Assembly (NCBI GenBank): GCA_003952965.2
Contig: CM025854.1
Coordinates: forward strand, 10,480,953-10,544,952
Length of the DNA: 64,000 nucleotides
Direction: 5' to 3'
Source: Morella rubra
Lineage: Eukaryota; Streptophyta; Magnoliopsida; Fagales; Myricaceae
Shown: one piece after another, positions 24,101 to 35,121 of the stretch
Layout of the letters: every line of letters begins with the position of its first letter
How positions within the stretch are numbered: position 1 is the first letter of the stretch
The notes under the pieces: model-generated
The model's database searches: none
Seen by the model: the letters and a program-made list of their open reading frames with translations, nothing else
Told to the model about the DNA's origin: nothing
Position numbers and translations under genes: made by a program

Positions 24101-27100
24101 CTCTTTGGCCCGGTGTAAGGATGGGCTGGTAGTGGACTATTTGTCGCTGATACTCTTTCTTCAGCTTGGGAGATTCAGTTCTTGAGGTCTGCCAATGATT
24201 GGGAATTGTCAGAATTTACAGCTTTCTATTCTACGATTTACGCTATGGTATTCGTCGCGATAGTGAGGATCGTTTGTTTTGGATGGGAGATAAGGATGGT
24301 GTTTTCACTGTTAGAGATTTTTACGTCTCTATTTCTGGTGGTGCTTCTCAGTTGTTCCCTTGGCGAGGGGTATGGCGGACTAAGGTTCCTATGAGAATTT
24401 CGTTCTTCGTTTGGGAGGCTGCGCATTCTCGAAATTTGACAATTGATAATCTTCGGCGGCGTGGAGTTTATGTTACGGATTGGTTCTATTTATGTAAGAG
24501 GGATAGTGAGTCCGTCGACCATATTTTATTGCACTGCTCTATGGCTAGGTCGCTTTGGGCTTATGTCTTTCGTATTTCTAATCTGCATTGGGTAATGCCG
24601 CCTAAGGTGTTTGATGTGTTGTTTTGTTGGGAAAGGAAGTTTAGGGATCCTGTGGCTACGGCAATTTGGAATATGGTTCCATTTTGTGTTTGGTGGTGTC
24701 TTTGGAGGGAGCGCAATATTCGTTGTTTTGAGGATCTGGCCTCATCGTTAGTTCATTTGCAGGGTGTTCTTATGCACTCTCTTTTTTGTTGGGTTTCTGC
24801 TATGTGGGGGGGTCGCTTTCTAGATTTTCCAGATTTTCTTAGCTTCTTTGTTTGTATGCTTTAAGTGTTCTCATACAATCTTTGTACTGTTTTCACTCTT
24901 TTTTATTTATAATATTGATCTTACTTATAAAAAAAAAAGCAATGCAGCTTATTTTCACTAGAAGAATAAAAAGTTGTGACGCAAGAGTCCAAGTTTGCAT
25001 AAACTTGGGCCTATTGTGAAAACTCAAGTTTAGATCTAAACTATACCTAGAGAGAGGGGAGGGGGTGAATAAGTATCTTAAAAACTTAGAACAAATATTA
25101 TCAGCATTTATACCAAATTCATGCACCAATCAAAACAAACTCAATTAGCTGTCAATTCTCAGATTAACACCAGTCTGACTCCAGACTAATGTCAATCTAA
25201 CCTTAATGCAAGATTGCAGAAACAGTAGATTCTTGAAATCGAGATTGCTTAATAGACGTCTAAGATGGTTAATTAATCAATCAAGATGAATAAAGAAACA
25301 CACAAGATTACTAAGACAACAAGAAGGAGATAATCAAGCACACAAGAAAATCACACAGATTTTTGATGATGAAGTGAAAACTTCCTTGAAGAATGGCTTC
25401 AAGAAGTAAAAACACTGTGGGTGCGTGCCACACCAATCAATCTACTATGAACAAAACTTTACAATCAGTGATCCTAAACAAAGCCCCTTTGTCTATCTGG
25501 ATACCTAATTCATAAAACCACTCAAGAAACCTTCTTAAGCCGATGCCCAGAATCAATTTTGATCAGAACTCTGATCCATTCATATGGATACCATTTGAAC
25601 TCACAAGTGCCTTTGCTCTGGAACTTCTAGCAGCCTTCCTTGAAAACTCTCAAGGTCTTCTTCAGTGATAGGTGATGATAATTTTCAACAAATGTAGAGA
25701 TGATTGTATCTTCAACTCTCAACATCTTCCAAGAACAAGAAGAAACTCTCTCAAATGGCTTCTCTAAACATTGAACTTCTTGGAGAGAAAGACTAAGGAA
25801 ACAAAGAACTCTCAAATGAATACTTTGAGTATAGCATGTAAGTGTCTCTAGATACATTGAGAGAAACTTGAAGGTAGGTATGTATAGAGGTAAGTGAAGG
25901 ACAGAGAGTAGAGAGTTTCTTTAAATAGTTGGGCGAATTTTCTAGAATCATAACCAATTCTGTTAAATTACCGCTAGGCTAAACTCGGTCAAAGCTCGGT
26001 CTAACTCCGATCTAACTTTTTCCTACTGAAACACTCCCTCAAATTCATACCAGACTGACTGACAGCCAGCAACAACCTTCTGAAAGCTTGAATCTCTTTC
26101 TACAGCCTTCATAATTCTTCTTGAATAATCCAGACCAAGACAAGTGGTTGTTACATGTATTAAACCAAAAATACATTTTAATAAACCATGTTTTGACATA
26201 GGAATTTTGCCAATCAACTAATACATTTACACATTGAGAAAGGAGAACTTCATCGAAGATTGCATAGGGGAACAAATCCTCTCAAATCAAATTACTAACA
26301 GATTTTTGATTGAATGAATCTCTTACGAGATACTTCCTCTGAGTTTATAATAAAAAAGATAACAACTATAAGATAATTACAAAATTAGATAGGAAATTCA
26401 AACATTTAGTTTGAATCCCAGGATAATACTTGTAAACAACTAGATAAGACTCATTTGACTTATCTATAACAATTAGATAAGACTCCCAAGTTTGAATCCC
26501 AAGATAATACTTATCTATGACAATTAGATAAAACTCCTAAGTTTGAATCCCAAGATAATTCTTATCTATAACAACTAGATAAGACTTCCAACAACTTGTG
26601 CTACCCGATCCTATCTATACAATTGATCATGAATCTAGTCCAAAATACAACATATATGCCGCAACCTAGAAAACCCTAGATCTGCCGAATGAAACCCTAG
26701 AATTGCCTCTGATAATTACAGCTCAAGGAACATGCAAACTACCACCTCCAGTTGTGAAAGTACACAGAGTCTCAGCAACACCGTTGACAATCACACCACA
26801 AACCTCCTCCTTTAGAGATAAAAACCACGGCCCACCCTCATTTGCTATATAGCTTAACACAAAGGCAACGAGAGATGAATAAAAGAGCACAAAATAAAAA
26901 GATTGATTCAAAAAACAAATGATTGAAACAGGGGAAATAAAATTAATTTACACACCCTAAGAATTATACTCTGATACCATGTTAATTAGGGTTTGCGCAA
27001 AAAGAGAGTTTATTCTACCTCTCACAACTTCTCATTATATACTGTGAAAATATTACAAATTTAGCAGTATACCTTTCTATAGTATTATCTATGACATTTA

Positions 27101-30100
27101 TTCTTTTTCCTTGTATTATTGAATCAACATATTATTCCGACACGTATCAAACGACAACCATTATAGGAAACTAGGCAGTTTACTGTGTTTATTACCTCCA
27201 TTTTGTACAATAAATTTGCTAAAAGAAGAAATAAACCTTATGCCAATAAATTATAAGCCTGTAGACAAGTGCTAGTACAAATTAGATGTTTGGTTTTTTT
27301 AACTTCATCAGGTCTAAATTTGAACCTTGGTATGTTCAAATTTTTTCTAGCGTAGATGCTGAACCTCCCGGTTCAATGAAACCTGCATCAGTCAAATGAT
27401 ACGCGACAGTCGCGGCCTAGAGCACTGGTTATTGGTCCAATTGGCATGGTGATCCAAGTTTTATAACTAAGCTTTGAAGTTATCTGCTATTTCATTCTCG
27501 TATCACTTCCTGTTGACATCTACGGTCAACCTATTGTTCTTCTTGACTGGGTGTGCTTTTACATGAGGGTTTACAGTCTGATGCCATTTACTTCTATATG
27601 ACCTGATGAGTCCAGTATGAATATCCATGTGCTTTTATGTTGACTAATAGTAGATGCTGGTACATATTGTTCGTTCTGTAACCTGTCCTCCCTGTTTTGT
27701 GATTGAATAAGGTGGGAAACCTTATATCAAATTCCTGATATCTCATATTTGTGAGGGTCTCTAAGTGTTTTCTTTGTTCACTTTACATAGGTCGTCCGTT
27801 GGGGACGTTCTGTCTATGCAAACATTCAAAAGTTTATTCAATTCCAGCTCACAGTTAATGCTGCAGCTCTTGTGATTAATGTCGTGGCAGCAGTATCATC
27901 TGGTGATGTTCCTTTAAATGCTGTGCAGGTCCTCCTCTCTCTCTCTCTCTCTCTGTGCATATCTTGAGTACAATTATATTTGGTTGTGGGCTCCTTTTAG
28001 ACCCTCTCAAATTTGATATATGCAGGCAGGAAGTCTGGCAATCGGTCCAAAACATTAATTAGTCTCGCTAGTTTAGTCCTAAGCACTTTTGGAAGTTTCT
28101 TTTTCTGATGTATTCATGTCTCTTAACTGACAAAACCTTCACTGTTTTTTCCTACTACATCATTGTTAAAGAGATCTAGCGGCAAAACACTCTGTTCCCC
28201 AATGTGTTTTTTCATTATTAAGATGATTACTTGATCTTACCACTTTGAAAATTCAAAATACACAGCTAAAAAAGTTGGAATGATCGGCAATTTCAATTGA
28301 TCATTTCACCCTCCACCATTGTTGATATTCATTGGTGGATGTCAGTATGTATATATGTTTATATATGTATGTGTCTTAACCTAGGTTCTTCCTAGAAGAA
28401 TTTCCTGATGTTTCTGGGTAGACATATACCAATAAATTTCTGCAAGTTCCAAAAGTAATTCAGCAAATCGTCTTTGTCTTGTTAGTTTGGTTCCGGAAAC
28501 GTTGTGAAGTATGCAACATTTGGCTTTTTTTTGGACATGTTTAAGGACTCAAGATTTTATGGGTTGCCCAGTAGGGTTAATTATTTGCTAGCAGTTGACA
28601 ATTTTATGGTTATATCACTCAACTGTCCCTTTTAATCACCTGGGGTATTATGGGTTGTCCATGTCATTGAGAAGTAGGGGTAGTTATTTGAAAGCAGTTG
28701 GCCAATTTTGAGGCTATATCACTCAACAGTCCCTTTAAATCACCAAGTATTAATTTTTCACATATGCCTTCTTGGTGCAGCTTCTGTGGGTTAACCTAAT
28801 AATGGACACTCTTGGAGCACTTGCTTTAGCTACAGAACCGCCAACAGACCACCTTATGCATAGATCACCAGTCGGCAGAAGGTTTGCACTAATTTACTTT
28901 GCTAGTTAAGCAGTTGTGTAGTTATTGATCTGTTACCTGCGATGAATTATATATAGTACACTTACATGCCATTGTTTACACCATCGCCACTAGCTTTACT
29001 GTCAATGGATGTTAACCTGTGGTATTTCACTTTATGTTGTTTTTGCTTCTTAAGTACTATGGAAGTTAGGCTTTCTTATGAATATTTTCAGACAGATGGC
29101 TTAGACATAATATTGGTTTTGATTTTGTACCATAGTAAAAGAGTTTAAATTGGGTTCTGTGGATATCTGAACAAAAAGGTACATGGATTTTGGTATCTTT
29201 TAGTTGGGACTGATTTTAGTGTTGGATTGACTTCCAAAATGCACTATTCTGACAATGTTGATTTGCTTTTCTGAACTTATTATGGGTACTGCAGACTTTT
29301 TGTCACCTTTGTTTAGCGCACTGTCAAGCTGGGTACTTTTTTCTGTTAGGGAGGAGGGGAAGTGGTGCCTTCATGACCTGTTCTGACTTTGTTTCCATCT
29401 CTCTCTTTACCCTCTCTTAAGGCATACTTGTTTTAGAACTTTTTAGAACTATGGGGTTTAGGGTTGCTTTGCATATCAAAATTGAAGGGGCTTTGTTTAG
29501 ATATTTGACTGCTTTGCAATGCTGCATATATTTGTAACATTATGCTGACTACTTGAACCACTATCTGATTGATAATTACTATGTGGAGTGATGATCTAAT
29601 GTTTTTCCTTAGGGAGCCTCTTATAACGAATATCATGTGGAGGAACTTATTCATACAGGTACCTGTTTTCTTTGAATATCGTTCCCTTGGCAGAGATCAC
29701 CTGAAAATGGCTAACGTCTCTCTGCATTTCTGTTGTAATATTATCCATATACTTGTCATTGCAGGCTTTCTATCAAATTAGTGTCCTCCTTGTCCTCAAC
29801 TTCTGGGGCAGGAGTATTCTTCATTTGAATCATTATGACAGGGCGCATGCTGTTGACGTGAAGAATACTATGATATTCAATGCATTTGTCCTCTGCCAAG
29901 TTAGTAATTTATTCAATTTTGCTTAGAAAAACAAAAGCTTATTGATTCACGAATAACAATAAACTTTATTAGTCTGCTATGATTCAAAACCACGAGCTTT
30001 ATATTTATTGTTTTATAAGGTAGGAGAATTGGATGATTATGATTTTGGTGTGGGAGAACTGCCATGGAAATTTCAGTTGCCGGAGAAAATAAAACCTGAG

Positions 30101-31847
30101 ATCTATAGCTTTGTTTGGTTTGGTTTTGAACCTTTTTTTTGTGTAATGATTAAGAAAAGATTTTGAGATATTTTTTTAGGGTGTTTGTAAAAATGGTGGG
30201 GCCTACAGAAATGGTATTTGGAAAGAGAGAGTTTTTGAAATTTATTCTCTTGGAGAATGTGAGAGTAAAAAAATATATTTTGATGAAGATTTTTGTGAGA
30301 TAAGTTTTTATGGGTTTTTGTAAAAGTTTTTTTTTTTGTTTTTGTATAGAAATTAAGGTCAATAATTAGATAGAAAATTTTATTGAAGAGTGAAATTTTT
30401 TTTGTGTGAAAAAATCATGTTTGAATTGGAAAACATTTTTAAAATAAAAAAAACGTTTTTAAAACCATTAACCAAAAAAAAATATTCAGTACATGCATCT
30501 CTTTATGGTTTCTTTGAAAACAATTTCAGTTCTGAAATCATATAGAACTTACATTATAATAGGATAGCTGATGTTATATTTCAGAATTCTAGGATTAAGA
30601 ATCAGTTTGCTGAATTATTTTAAATCTCGGGTAAGCAGGGTAGGAAATATGTAAGTTGTCACTGGGCCAGTCCAATCAAATAAGCAGCAATGACAATTGC
30701 TTGAAATGAGTCTCGGGTTTGAAAATCAACATTTTGGACCAATTTAATTCGTGAGAAATGTTTTAACGTTAACGATTTGACATGGGTGTCAATGAAAAGA
30801 AGAAAGTCGGAGTATATTTCTGTGCAGTTTCAACCATAATATATCAATCTTTTGTAACTCAATTTTCAAGTCTAATATAAGTTGCAACATCACACCATAT
30901 CACGTCCTAATTTTGCAAACTACAGATATTCAACGAGTTCAATGCTCGCAAACCAGATGAAATGAATGTCTTCAGTGGAGTTACCAGAAACCATCTCTTC
31001 ATGGGTATAGTTGGAATGACGTTAGTACTTCAGGTGCCAGCCACTAAAAACTATTTGACGATCTCTAATTATTTCCCATGTTGAATTACTTGGTATTAAT
31101 GATGCTATTTCTAATTATTCTGTAGATAATTATCATTGAATTCCTTGGAAAATTTACATCAACTGTGAAACTCAGCTGGAAGCAGTGGCTTATAACCATT
31201 ATCATCGGTCTTGTCAGGTTAGTTCTGTCATTTACAGTGGTGATTGATAAGATCTTCAAATCTGTCTCCAAAGATCATGGAAACATCTTGTTTATCTCAT
31301 TCGTGAAACATATGCGATGTGTCCTATATTGTGGATGGTTTATCTACTCTCATCACCATTTAGGTGCCACAGATTTTATGCATAAACTGTTGGAATCTGT
31401 AAACAGTCAGGCGAAATGTCAAGGTTCATGTCTAAAGAAATGTGCATCTTTTCTTTTTTCCTTTCCAGCGGGAAAAGTAGTAAGGAGGAAAAAGGACCCA
31501 AGATCTTAAACCATCCAAACACAATGACAGTTGACTAGTTCCTACTTACGCTTCCAAACTAGTTCTCCTGTGCATTTGTTTTATAAGGGAAAAAAAAGGA
31601 TAAAGAAAAGAAAAGTTTCTTGGTATCAATTCTTCATGTCAGAATAACATGTGCTAGGGAAGAATCATTCTACAAACTTTCCTACGGACCTGAACTCGTA
31701 CCCTTGTATACATCTGACAGCTGGCCTCTGGCCGTGATTGGTAAGCTAATTCCAGTTCCTGAAACTCCATTGGCAAAGTACTTAACTGCACCAATCCAGC
31801 GATGCAGAACAGCTCGTGATGCCGAAGGTCCATCGACATGTGGTTGA
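15108..31847 (+). CDS. ACA9-like: Plasma-membrane-type Ca2+-transporting ATPase (P2B, ACA8/9/10 clade), 5'-truncated gene
   Basis: P2B ATPases pump Ca2+ out of the cytosol using ATP and are autoinhibited until calmodulin binds. Exons: 15108-15218, 16557-16724, 17483-17542, 17810-17974, 18127-18243, 18859-18957, 27791-27928, 28781-28881, 29613-29658, 29765-29899, 30926-31033, 31126-31217 and 31721-31847 (stop TGA). All junctions are GT-AG and in frame, giving about 488 residues of a family that usually has about 1050-1090. Seen: [23 protein letters not shown], the hinge motif [15 protein letters not shown]5, TM6 with NLIMD, TM7-TM10, and an IPVPETP C-terminus. Missing: the calmodulin-binding N-terminus, TM1-4, the actuator domain and DKTGTLT, because palindrome 1 starts one intron earlier. 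The C-terminus most resembles ACA9 from memory. The intron after 18957 is 8.8 kb because of an L1. Confidence 0.9.
15263..15511 (+). other. Unrecognised open frame inside ACA intron
   Basis: After an acceptor-like CTCTTTAG the plus strand stays open for about 80 codons, starting [19 protein letters not shown], charged and helix-like, and ending at a TAA. It does not fit ACA, whose next codons are at 16557, and I do not recognise it. Its 3' end overlaps the antisense Copia-like fossil. A mirror copy lies at about 14617-14865 on the minus strand. It may be an exon of another gene carried in with an insertion, or chance. Confidence 0.3.
15488..15691 (-). mobile_element. Copia-like RNase H fossil fragment (intronic, right arm)
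   Basis: Mirror of the fragment at 14437-14640. It is a short, decayed piece of a Ty1/Copia RNase H region, antisense in the first ACA intron. No LTR or other part is seen next to it. Confidence 0.45.
19317..19330. repeat. L1 target-site duplication, 5' copy
   Basis: gcaatgcagcttat directly before the L1 5' end. The identical 14-mer follows the poly(A) tail at 24939-24952, which fixes both ends of the element. Confidence 0.95.
19410..21330 (+). pseudogene. L1 ORF1, interrupted
   Basis: The RNA-binding protein of the element. The first piece starts [19 protein letters not shown] and runs open to 20012. The second ([10 protein letters not shown], from 20005) carries the C-x2-C...H-x3-C knuckle near 20190-20240, and a Gly/Pro/Ser-rich middle follows. 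The last piece ends RAPLLC with TAA at 21328-21330. Frame changes separate the pieces; the overlap near 20005-20012 is shared with the left copy, so that break is probably real, while others differ between copies. Confidence 0.7.
21330..24864 (+). pseudogene. L1 ORF2 (endonuclease - reverse transcriptase - zf-RVT), broken
   Basis: The ATG at 21330 shares its A with the ORF1 stop (TAATG), an arrangement suited to reinitiation. The endonuclease part starts [15 protein letters not shown] and has the [13 protein letters not shown] and YSDHFPI motifs. The RT part shows [20 protein letters not shown] and a FADD box near 23287. The C-terminus has a zf-RVT-like region ([15 protein letters not shown]) near 24495-24540. 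The frame is broken several times and about 107 bp of the RT are missing, so the copy is dead as read. Some breaks fall in G runs that the left copy reads differently. Confidence 0.85.
24939..24952. repeat. L1 target-site duplication, 3' copy
   Basis: gcaatgcagcttat directly after the poly(A) tail, identical to 19317-19330. Confidence 0.95.
24953..26380. other. Intron DNA with LTR-like repeat material
   Basis: This part of the large ACA intron holds text typical of plant Copia LTRs read from the 3' side (a ggaggggtgaa-like tract near 25055, then AT-rich sequence with many short imperfect repeats). I could not find both ends or a target-site duplication, so it is noted only as probable fossil LTR material. 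Confidence 0.3.
26384..26592. repeat. Tandem repeats of about 65-70 bp in ACA intron
   Basis: Three imperfect units share agtttgaatcccaagataat followed by acttatctat and an aattagataagactcc-like tail. It is non-coding and lies next to the LTR with a primer-binding site at 26969-26979. Confidence 0.8.
26969..27142 (-). mobile_element. Short LTR with primer-binding site (Copia/TRIM-like fossil)
   Basis: On the minus strand a 163-bp LTR (26980-27142) starts TGTCGG and ends AACA. It is followed at once by TGGTATCAGAG, the tRNA-iMet primer-binding site used by plant Copia and TRIM elements. Internal sequence runs on to lower coordinates, but I see no second LTR, so only part of the element is present. 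It lies antisense in the ACA intron. Confidence 0.65.
27929..27953. repeat. (CT)n microsatellite at an ACA intron start
   Basis: CT dinucleotides directly after the donor of the exon that ends at 27928. Confidence 0.85.
30110..30478. mobile_element. Possible MITE in ACA intron
   Basis: The left end has tttggtttggttttga and the right end, reversed, has tttggttaatggtttt. The AT-rich, poly(T)-rich body between them is non-coding. Ends this degenerate give only weak support. Confidence 0.3.
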
Positions 31848-33050
31848 ATGTAAGAAAAAGCCAGTGGCACATCCAGCATTTCAACCAAGTGTCTGTATAT
31901 AAAGTCCAAATAATACCCGTGTACTCCAAGAAAAAAAAAAGAAAAAAAAAATAAGAAAAAGACCTGTGTACAGCTGAAACATCTGAGGTCCCGACCAACC
32001 ATAAAGCTTGCCTTCTCCTTATATGTCCAAATTTCTGCTCTCAATAAGCAGGCTGTATGTAATAATATATGGTCATTTTTGTTTGGTATCACCTGTAAAT
32101 GACAATGTCTATGATTTCAAATAATAGAGTGATCTTATTGGAATTGCTTTAACCATTGGGAGCTACTTGTCAAAATACCATGCATGATGCATGAACCATT
32201 GATGTTTCCAGAACTATTGCAACTATCACAGGGCAGAATCTAACTAAAACTTTTTATGCATTGTGCGGCACAAGTGTTGCCACACACCTAGTCGGCCACT
32301 CACGCAGCACGGAGCCACAGGGTTTTCACTCCAATCTTTATACAGTCACTAATGTACAAAGGAAAGCCAAGGCCCTTACCCACACACGGGTCTTCAGTCA
32401 AGCTACTAGGCATTGGCCCTTGCTCCAATCTTTGTACAATCACATTGGCCAACCGGGGCCCGGGTTGGCCAATGTAAAACGTTTGATTTTTATTTTTATT
32501 TTTTAATAAAATTTGGCAGGTCAGCCTTCTTTAAAGCTAAGCCCAAGAGTACTGTAAGATGAGTCGGGAATTTGGGCTGTTTTGTTTCACGTAAAAGGGA
32601 GGAAATATATATATATATTTTTTTAAAAGGAAAATGTTTACGGGTTTGCAAATGAAATCACTTCTAGTGGTTCTTTTATTTTCAAGTGAAAATTTGCTCA
32701 CTCTATGTTGTCAAGTATCTATTAACTTTTTTATTCTTTTCAAGTTTTATTTTATTTTTTCATTAAATTTTCATTAATGATATACAATTTGTGCATATTC
32801 TCCACCTATTTTTGACTCTCACATCTAAATAAAATATTTAGATGGTGGTTGAGTGTCAAAATTATTTATCAATTTCTCTATTGGCTTGAAGTTTTATTTT
32901 ATTATATATTTTTTTTAATTTTGGTTTTTAAATCAAAACAGTTCTTTCCGAATAGCAAAACAATCACATGAATTTTTCACTCCACATGTCTTGGGAAAAA
33001 GTTAATAGCTTGTATCATTACAGACGAGTCTTTCTCTAAAAGGATTAGAA
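31848..33050. other. ACA 3' UTR and intergenic DNA
   Basis: After the ACA stop codon the sequence is A/T-rich, with an A-rich tract near 31925-31965 and no reading frame I can support. A block near 32370-32412 (cgggtcttcag...aagctactaggc) recurs at about 33500-33540. A 32-bp palindrome lies at 32444. Confidence 0.5.
32444..32475. repeat. GC-rich 32-bp near-perfect palindrome
   Basis: cattggccaacc is followed by a GGGGCCCGGG-like core and then ggttggccaatg, with two mismatches over the full 32 bp. It could form a cruciform or a strong RNA hairpin. No associated gene is seen. Confidence 0.8.
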
Positions 33051-33052
33051 AA

Positions 33053-33224
33053 CCATTTCTTATGAGACTCTAAGATACCAAACAGAATTGCATCAGCCTC
33101 AACTACAACCGGATCTAATTGGTCTAGCTTAAGAGTTGCAGCACCACAAAAAAGCCCTTGATGGTCACGAAACACAGCTGCTACAATGAAAAATGAATCT
33201 CGAATTGTAACGTTTATATTGAAG
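33053..33224 (-). mobile_element. LINE-derived RNase H (RVT_3) fragment
   Basis: Read on the minus strand it gives NINVTIRDSFFIVAAVFRDH, then QGLFCGAATLKLDQLDPV and VVEADAILFGILES, the typical start and middle of the RNase H-like domain at the C-terminus of plant LINE ORF2 proteins. The catalytic Asp of NVDA is Thr here. It is an isolated scrap of about 57 codons, bordered by the hAT tail to its right. Confidence 0.65.
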
Positions 33225-33239
33225 TTAATAGATGAGAAA

Positions 33240-33496
33240 GGAGGAAGTTATCGAGAATGAAGTTATTTTGCAATGTTTTCAGAAGATGCAACCAGTAAGA
33301 TCTAATTGTCACCTCTTAGTCTTAGCAATTAGTACGTATGTGTATTTCAATATTTTTTAATATTTTAGTCCTTAATTTTCGATATTTAACTTTAAAAGAA
33401 CTTTTTTGCATTACGTAAGGAAATTTTTTTTTTTTAAAATTATCATTTCGCTTTAATAGTTGGCCCATTTCAAATTCAATCATGGTTCCACCACTG
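33240..33496 (+). mobile_element. hAT 3'-end remnant
   Basis: It matches the last part of the two hAT elements in this window: the end of the transposase (gagaatgaag...ttgcaatgttttcagaagatgca), the AT-rich 3' UTR with ttaattttcgat, and a terminal cctggttcc-like inverted repeat seen here as catggttccaccactg. Only the 3' end is present, and it abuts a LINE scrap. Confidence 0.75.
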
Positions 33497-34373
33497 CAAG
33501 TTCCTTACCCCTAGACGGGTCTTCAGTTAAGCTACTAGGCAAATACCATGCCTACACAAAATGCTAGTTCCAGACAAATACACTATTCGCACAATATGCA
33601 CCACAGCACTACAATGGTTAACTCTACTACGTCTACTACCCACAGAACAGAGCATATTCAGCATAAGAGGTTCTGAGAATATTCGTTGCCTTGTCAGCAT
33701 ACTTGTTTCTTTTTTCTTTTTTAATATTGCTTAGAGGCTTGCATTTTAAAGGTCAGAACCCATACAAGGAAATCTTATACATAACCCAACCTTCACCTAG
33801 GTTGTAAATGAAAACTAGAAGGACCCATAAAGAGGCTGGGAAACCACATAGTGCTCAAGCAGAGAGTAGTGGTGAATCACGGTAGATATGCCTACTTAAC
33901 TAATAACATCTAGTAATTAAAGCGCCGACAACCAAAACATAGCAAAGTTCATCAAACGACCAGGAAAAGTCCATCAGAAGGCTGGAGAGACCTACCGACG
34001 GGTTAGTACAAGTGTACAACATAAGTAAAAAACAATAAAGACTACGAAGGGCCAATACAAACAAACCACAACCTAAAAATTAAAATCTGAACCTGGAATC
34101 AGAAAGCCACCGAAAACTAGGAAGCCAAAAACACACATAATCCCATGCACGACAGTCACAGGCACGTGGGTCCACGTGCCACCGAGAGGCGTCCGCTTGG
34201 AGTGGGTGGGCTCGCCTAACGCTGTCGGAACCATCCTTGTGCCATGGCTAGCCCACGCGTAAAGTCGTGCCCATGGCATGTGCTATCGCCTACTCGGCTA
34301 GCTCTCGTGTACCATGCAGGTCAACCACTATATGTCCTATCTATTTTTCCCACTCCACTAAGGGCTAACAAAT

Positions 34374-34440
34374 TAGCCATACCGTTTTGCCTGCTATCCA
34401 ATGGCCTGAAAAAAAAAAAAAAAAAAGGGTAGCCATACCG
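34374..34440 (+). mobile_element. Tiny poly(A) insertion with 11-bp target-site duplication
   Basis: tagccataccg occurs at 34374-34384 and again at 34430-34440. Between the two lie only 45 bp, ending in an A run of about eighteen. This is the build of a severely 5'-truncated retroposition event (L1-driven or a SINE tail). Confidence 0.55.
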
Positions 34441-35121
34441 AAAAGAACCCGAAGTCCTCGTTGGTAGGTAGGGTCTCTAGATAATTTTCAAAAACTGCCA
34501 CAAAGTCACATCTCTTTCCCAAGTTGCTTCCACTTCTGGCAACCCTTGCCATTTCACTAAGCAGTAGGTTCTCTTGTTCTTATTAGTCTTAATAGTTTAT
34601 GCGGAATTAAATTAAAACAAACAACATATTTTCGATAAAACATCAATTAAGATTATAATTACAATTTTAGATTCAATTACCTACCTGATACTATAGGATT
34701 TCAAGAATCCACAAATTTCGAGCCGCTTTACGATCCAATCTAAAGGTTCGGTAATTCAGAATAGCAACTCAAATGCATTGCCTCCTAATGAATTTATGTC
34801 GCTATCTCTTTTTAGGATTTCTCTAATAGGTTATGATAGCCAATCTCTTGAATATAACAATTATATTTAAATGCCTTGAAAAATCCTATAGAGAGTATGA
34901 GACATAGGATCCTTAAGGATCTCAAATTCCAGCCGTAGATTAAACTGAAGAACTCTTCTTCTAATAAAATTAGGGCTTCTACTAATTACAATCAAGTCCA
35001 TCAACATATTGTAATTGACCCCTGAAATTTGAGATTGTTGCAAATATGCCCCTTTACATACAATTAATTCTTTCCACCAATTATATTTCATATGAGATAT
35101 TAGGATTGGATTAATTATTTA

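Larger units (their letters stand above)
15077..24938 (+). repeat. Right arm of large inverted duplication (palindrome 1)
   Basis: Mirror of 5081-15051. It carries the same six ACA exons, introns and L1. The arm ends at the L1 poly(A) tail; to its right the ACA intron continues with sequence that has no partner on the left side. Confidence 0.95.
19331..24938 (+). mobile_element. L1-type non-LTR retrotransposon (LINE), right copy, complete ends
   Basis: About 5.6 kb with a short 5' leader (about 80 bp before ORF1), ORF1, ORF2, a short 3' UTR and a poly(A) tail of ten A, inserted in sense orientation in an intron of the ACA gene and flanked by a perfect 14-bp duplication. The ends look full length. 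It lacks about 107 bp of ORF2 that the mirrored left copy keeps (near 22857-22866, between the palm motif region and RGRQILDSV), and has further single-base shifts. The two copies therefore differ although they lie in near-identical surroundings. Confidence 0.95.

Noticed and set aside
31620-31720. Extension of the last ACA exon upstream of 31721
   Set aside because: The frame is open there, but the conserved SWPLA junction is restored only by splicing at the AG at 31720.
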